Shown: positions 18,961-20,541 of the stretch, in pieces | Numbering within the stretch: the first letter of the stretch is position 1 | Layout of the letters: every line of letters begins with the position of its first letter | Assembly (NCBI GenBank): GCA_019648995.1 | Contig: BLXT01005500.1 | Span: 603,548 to 624,088 of the forward strand | Length of the DNA: 20,541 bases | Direction: 5' to 3' | Source of the DNA: Plakobranchus ocellatus | Taxonomy: Eukaryota; Mollusca; Gastropoda; Plakobranchidae | Translations under genes and position numbers: made by a program | The notes under the pieces: model-generated | The model's input: only the letters and a program-made list of their open reading frames with translations | Told to the model about the DNA's origin: nothing | The model's database searches: none

Positions 18961-19154
18961 TTACGACCACTGAACTATAAATAGATGGAAGGAACACACT
19001 GCCGCAGGACTTGTTCTAGCAATATGGCGGCCGCCCTGGCGTTTGGAACAGACAGTATATCCACCTGGTTCTAAGTAGAGCTCGCGTGCAGCGGCCACTT
19101 TCTCGAAGGGGACGTTCAAATATAATCTTAGCCTTCGGGGGAGGTCTTTGATTT
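18961..19154 (-). other. GC-rich segment with exon-like open minus frame, unidentified
   Basis: On the minus strand a good acceptor (TGGTTTTTCTTTCAG) is followed by more than 60 sense codons without a stop (beginning IKDLPRRLRLYLNVPFEKVA, later ARELYLEPGGYTVCSKRQGG), stopping at TAA 18963-18961. The composition is clearly GC-richer than its neighbours. There is no ATG start in that stretch and no strong donor (a weak CCAG|GTGGAT at 19065). It may be an exon of an unknown gene, a fragment of a repeated element, or promoter DNA. Confidence 0.3.
19020..19031 (+). promoter_or_regulatory. YY1-like site CAATATGGCGGC
   Basis: An exact match to the animal YY1 consensus (CAANATGGCGGC), which in promoters lies close to the transcription start and points in the direction of transcription. 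A short plus frame starts at its ATG (16 codons, MAAALAFGTDSISTWF). This could mark a divergent plus-strand promoter upstream of RIMOC1, but the same bases are also part of an open minus frame. Confidence 0.3.
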
Positions 19155-19550
19155 CTGAAAGAAAAACCAGTATAATATTACAATTTTATATGAAGAACCC
19201 CTATCGATTTGTTTCAAGTGATTCATTTCTCTGGAATGCAGCTAGAAAGCGAACACACAAGGTGATGAAATATTGTTTTGTTTTTGAACTCTTGGTTGAT
19301 AAAAATGTTATTTGATGCATTATTATTACCTTAAAGCTGTCTTGAGAAATTTCTGAGTGTAACAAAATGCTATTTGTCCCCGCTTCGCTTTGAGGGCCTG
19401 TCGCTTATGTCTCGTAATGTAAGATCACAGAGTCCGGAATGCACTGCGCCTACAGTATCAAGGCAGGGGAAACTGATAGCTTTAGTGTGCGTTATCCGGT
19501 GTTCTTAGATACGTTAGATGATAGGATGTCTGAGGACCGTCTTTCTCTCT
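19155..19550. other. Unassigned stretch between the GC-rich segment and the tandem duplication
   Basis: Mixed composition with a few CpG-containing patches (19380-19500). No frame, RNA gene or element end was recognised. Confidence 0.4.
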
Positions 19551-19907
19551 CTTAAATACGACTGTATTTGAATGCTAATATGTGATAGCGAGTGCATTTT
19601 TGCCTGTACAAATTATTATACTGCAATTACGTAGGCCTATGTGTTGAATGTTCTGTCACATGATATGATTGAAATTTACAATTTTTAAAATTTATCCATA
19701 CATGTTTTACTTATGTATTGCTTTTTGCTGGTCATTTTTTGCTCTCTCCATGTTTGTATCAGATTTTCGTTTTCTCTCTCACTCTCTCTTTCTCTCCCTC
19801 CCTGTTTCTCTTCACCGCTCTCACTCTCTGTTTCTCTCCCTCCCTGTTTCTCTTCACCGCTCTCTCTCTCTCACTCTCTTTCTCTCCCTCACTCTGTTTC
19901 TCTTTCC

Positions 19908-19968
<61 letters not shown>

Positions 19969-20210
19969 ACGACTGTATTTGTGTGCTAATATGTGTTAGC
20001 GAGTGTATTTTTGCCTGTACACATTATTATATTTCAATTACCTATGTGTTGAATGTTCTGTCATATTATATAATTGAAATTTACAATTTTAAAAATTTAT
20101 TTATATGTTTTGCTTATTTATTGCTTCTTCTTAGTCATTTTTGCTCTCTCCCTTTTTGTATCTGGTTTTTGTTTCTTCTCTCTCTTTCTGTTTCCTACTC
20201 TCTCTCTCTC
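19551..20210. repeat. 411-bp tandem duplication (second copy partial)
   Basis: TACGACTGTATTTG occurs at 19557 and 19968, an offset of 411 bp. The following 230 or so bases match closely through GTGTTGAATGTTCTGTCA, GAAATTTACAATTTT and TTTTTGCTCTCTCC. Each copy is preceded and followed by a (CT)n block. The two copies differ at many single positions, so the duplication is not very recent. Confidence 0.88.
19771..19964. repeat. (CT)n-rich array with CCCTCCCTGTTTCTCTTCAC sub-repeats
   Basis: About 195 bp of CT-rich sequence. The left part contains two near-identical copies of a CTCTCCCTCCCTGTTTCTCTTCACCG-type unit, and the right part is a pure (CT)n run of about 55 bp. Open plus frames over it encode only L, S, F and P and are not genes. 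Confidence 0.95.
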
Positions 20211-20250
20211 TCTCTCTCTCTNNNCCCCCCCCCCTCTCTCTCTCCCCTTT
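20173..20250. repeat. (CT)n array with C-tract and three N bases
   Basis: A CT run, then NNN at 20222-20224, then a C run of 10, then CT again. The N bases mark an unresolved assembly point in a low-complexity tract. Confidence 0.9.
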
Positions 20251-20470
20251 CAACTGTTTTATAAGAATACCCCTTCTCTCTATCTTCTACTTTCCTTTAT
20301 TTATTTTATTTTGCACATTACTTAATAAATTTTTTCTGTACTTCTAAAAAGTGTGTAAAATACAGTGTTCAATTGCTTAAATCGATTTTCTTCATATTGA
20401 AAAAAGGAAAATTTGACCTTTTGAGTAGACATGCAAGTTTGTGCATTAATTAAATTGTGTATTTTAAACG
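20251..20470. other. AT-rich stretch, nothing recognised
   Basis: No frame or repeat recognised. One AATAAA on the plus strand near 20323 has no gene attached to it. Confidence 0.45.
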
Positions 20471-20473
20471 GCC

Positions 20474-20530
20474 AACGAAAAGGGCCTAGTGCCTATTTTG
20501 TAACCCTTGTAAAATAAACATCAATCAAAC
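20474..20530 (+). mobile_element. Possible 3' terminus of a retroposon (LINE/SINE tail)
   Basis: AGGGCCTAGTGCCT can form a small hairpin and is followed by TTTGTAACCCTTGTAAAATA and a short ATCAATCAAA tail. A hairpin plus short tandem tail is common at LINE 3' ends. The body upstream was not identified. Confidence 0.3.
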
Positions 20531-20541
20531 AATCTCTCTCT

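Noticed and set aside
18669-18980. 103-codon plus ORF
   Set aside because: It runs through the tRNA-like head and body of a SINE, so it is a fortuitous frame.
19669-20347. Leu/Ser-rich plus frames up to 183 codons
   Set aside because: Translation of (CT)n arrays, one of them across NNN.
1-20541. CRISPR array, prokaryotic operon or phage
   Set aside because: The tandem arrays lack unique spacers, the gene has spliceosomal introns, and the composition and repeats are those of an animal genome.

Overview
The window reads as AT-rich nuclear DNA of an animal, not as bacterial or organellar sequence. It has a multi-exon gene with consensus GT-AG introns, long (GA)n/(CT)n arrays, a tRNA-derived SINE, a LINE tail, two MITE-like DNA elements and a solo-LTR-like insertion. 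The general make-up suggests a lophotrochozoan, most likely a gastropod mollusc. That placement is an inference from style and from the protein; no species can be named.

The one gene I can recognise lies on the minus strand between 17558 and 9476. It has seven coding exons that join in frame to a 374-residue protein. I recognise it as the orthologue of RIMOC1 (human C5orf51, UPF0600 family), a RAB7A-interacting partner of the MON1-CCZ1 complex that acts in Rab7 recruitment during mitophagy. A 5' non-coding exon probably sits near 18342-18470 and carries a short upstream ORF. That uORF would be completed by splicing and stops three bases before the RIMOC1 start codon.

Layout: 1-3390 is AT-rich DNA without a recognisable gene, with a (GA)n tract, a 22-bp x4 tandem repeat and staggered 45-bp/49-bp tandem duplications. 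Positions 3390-4209 hold the decayed 3' end of a LINE, and its last codons have expanded into an 18-copy 33-bp minisatellite. From 4210 to 9475 I find no securely identifiable gene, only a few weak exon-like stretches on the minus strand, a 20-bp palindrome, and whatever 3' UTR RIMOC1 has. The RIMOC1 introns carry insertions. Intron 4 holds an 842-bp pogo/Tc1-mariner-type non-autonomous element. Intron 5 holds a ~1.48-kb solo-LTR-like insertion with a 249-bp TTAA-flanked MITE nested inside it. Intron 1 holds a long (GA)n tract. Upstream of the gene are a degenerate trinucleotide region, a tRNA-SINE (18660-18932), a GC-rich segment with a YY1-like site or exon-like open frame (18961-19154), and a 411-bp tandem duplication separated by (CT)n arrays and interrupted by three N bases.

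I found no new multi-gene system. The most notable items are the LINE-tail minisatellite, the MITE nested in a solo LTR, and the spliced uORF.
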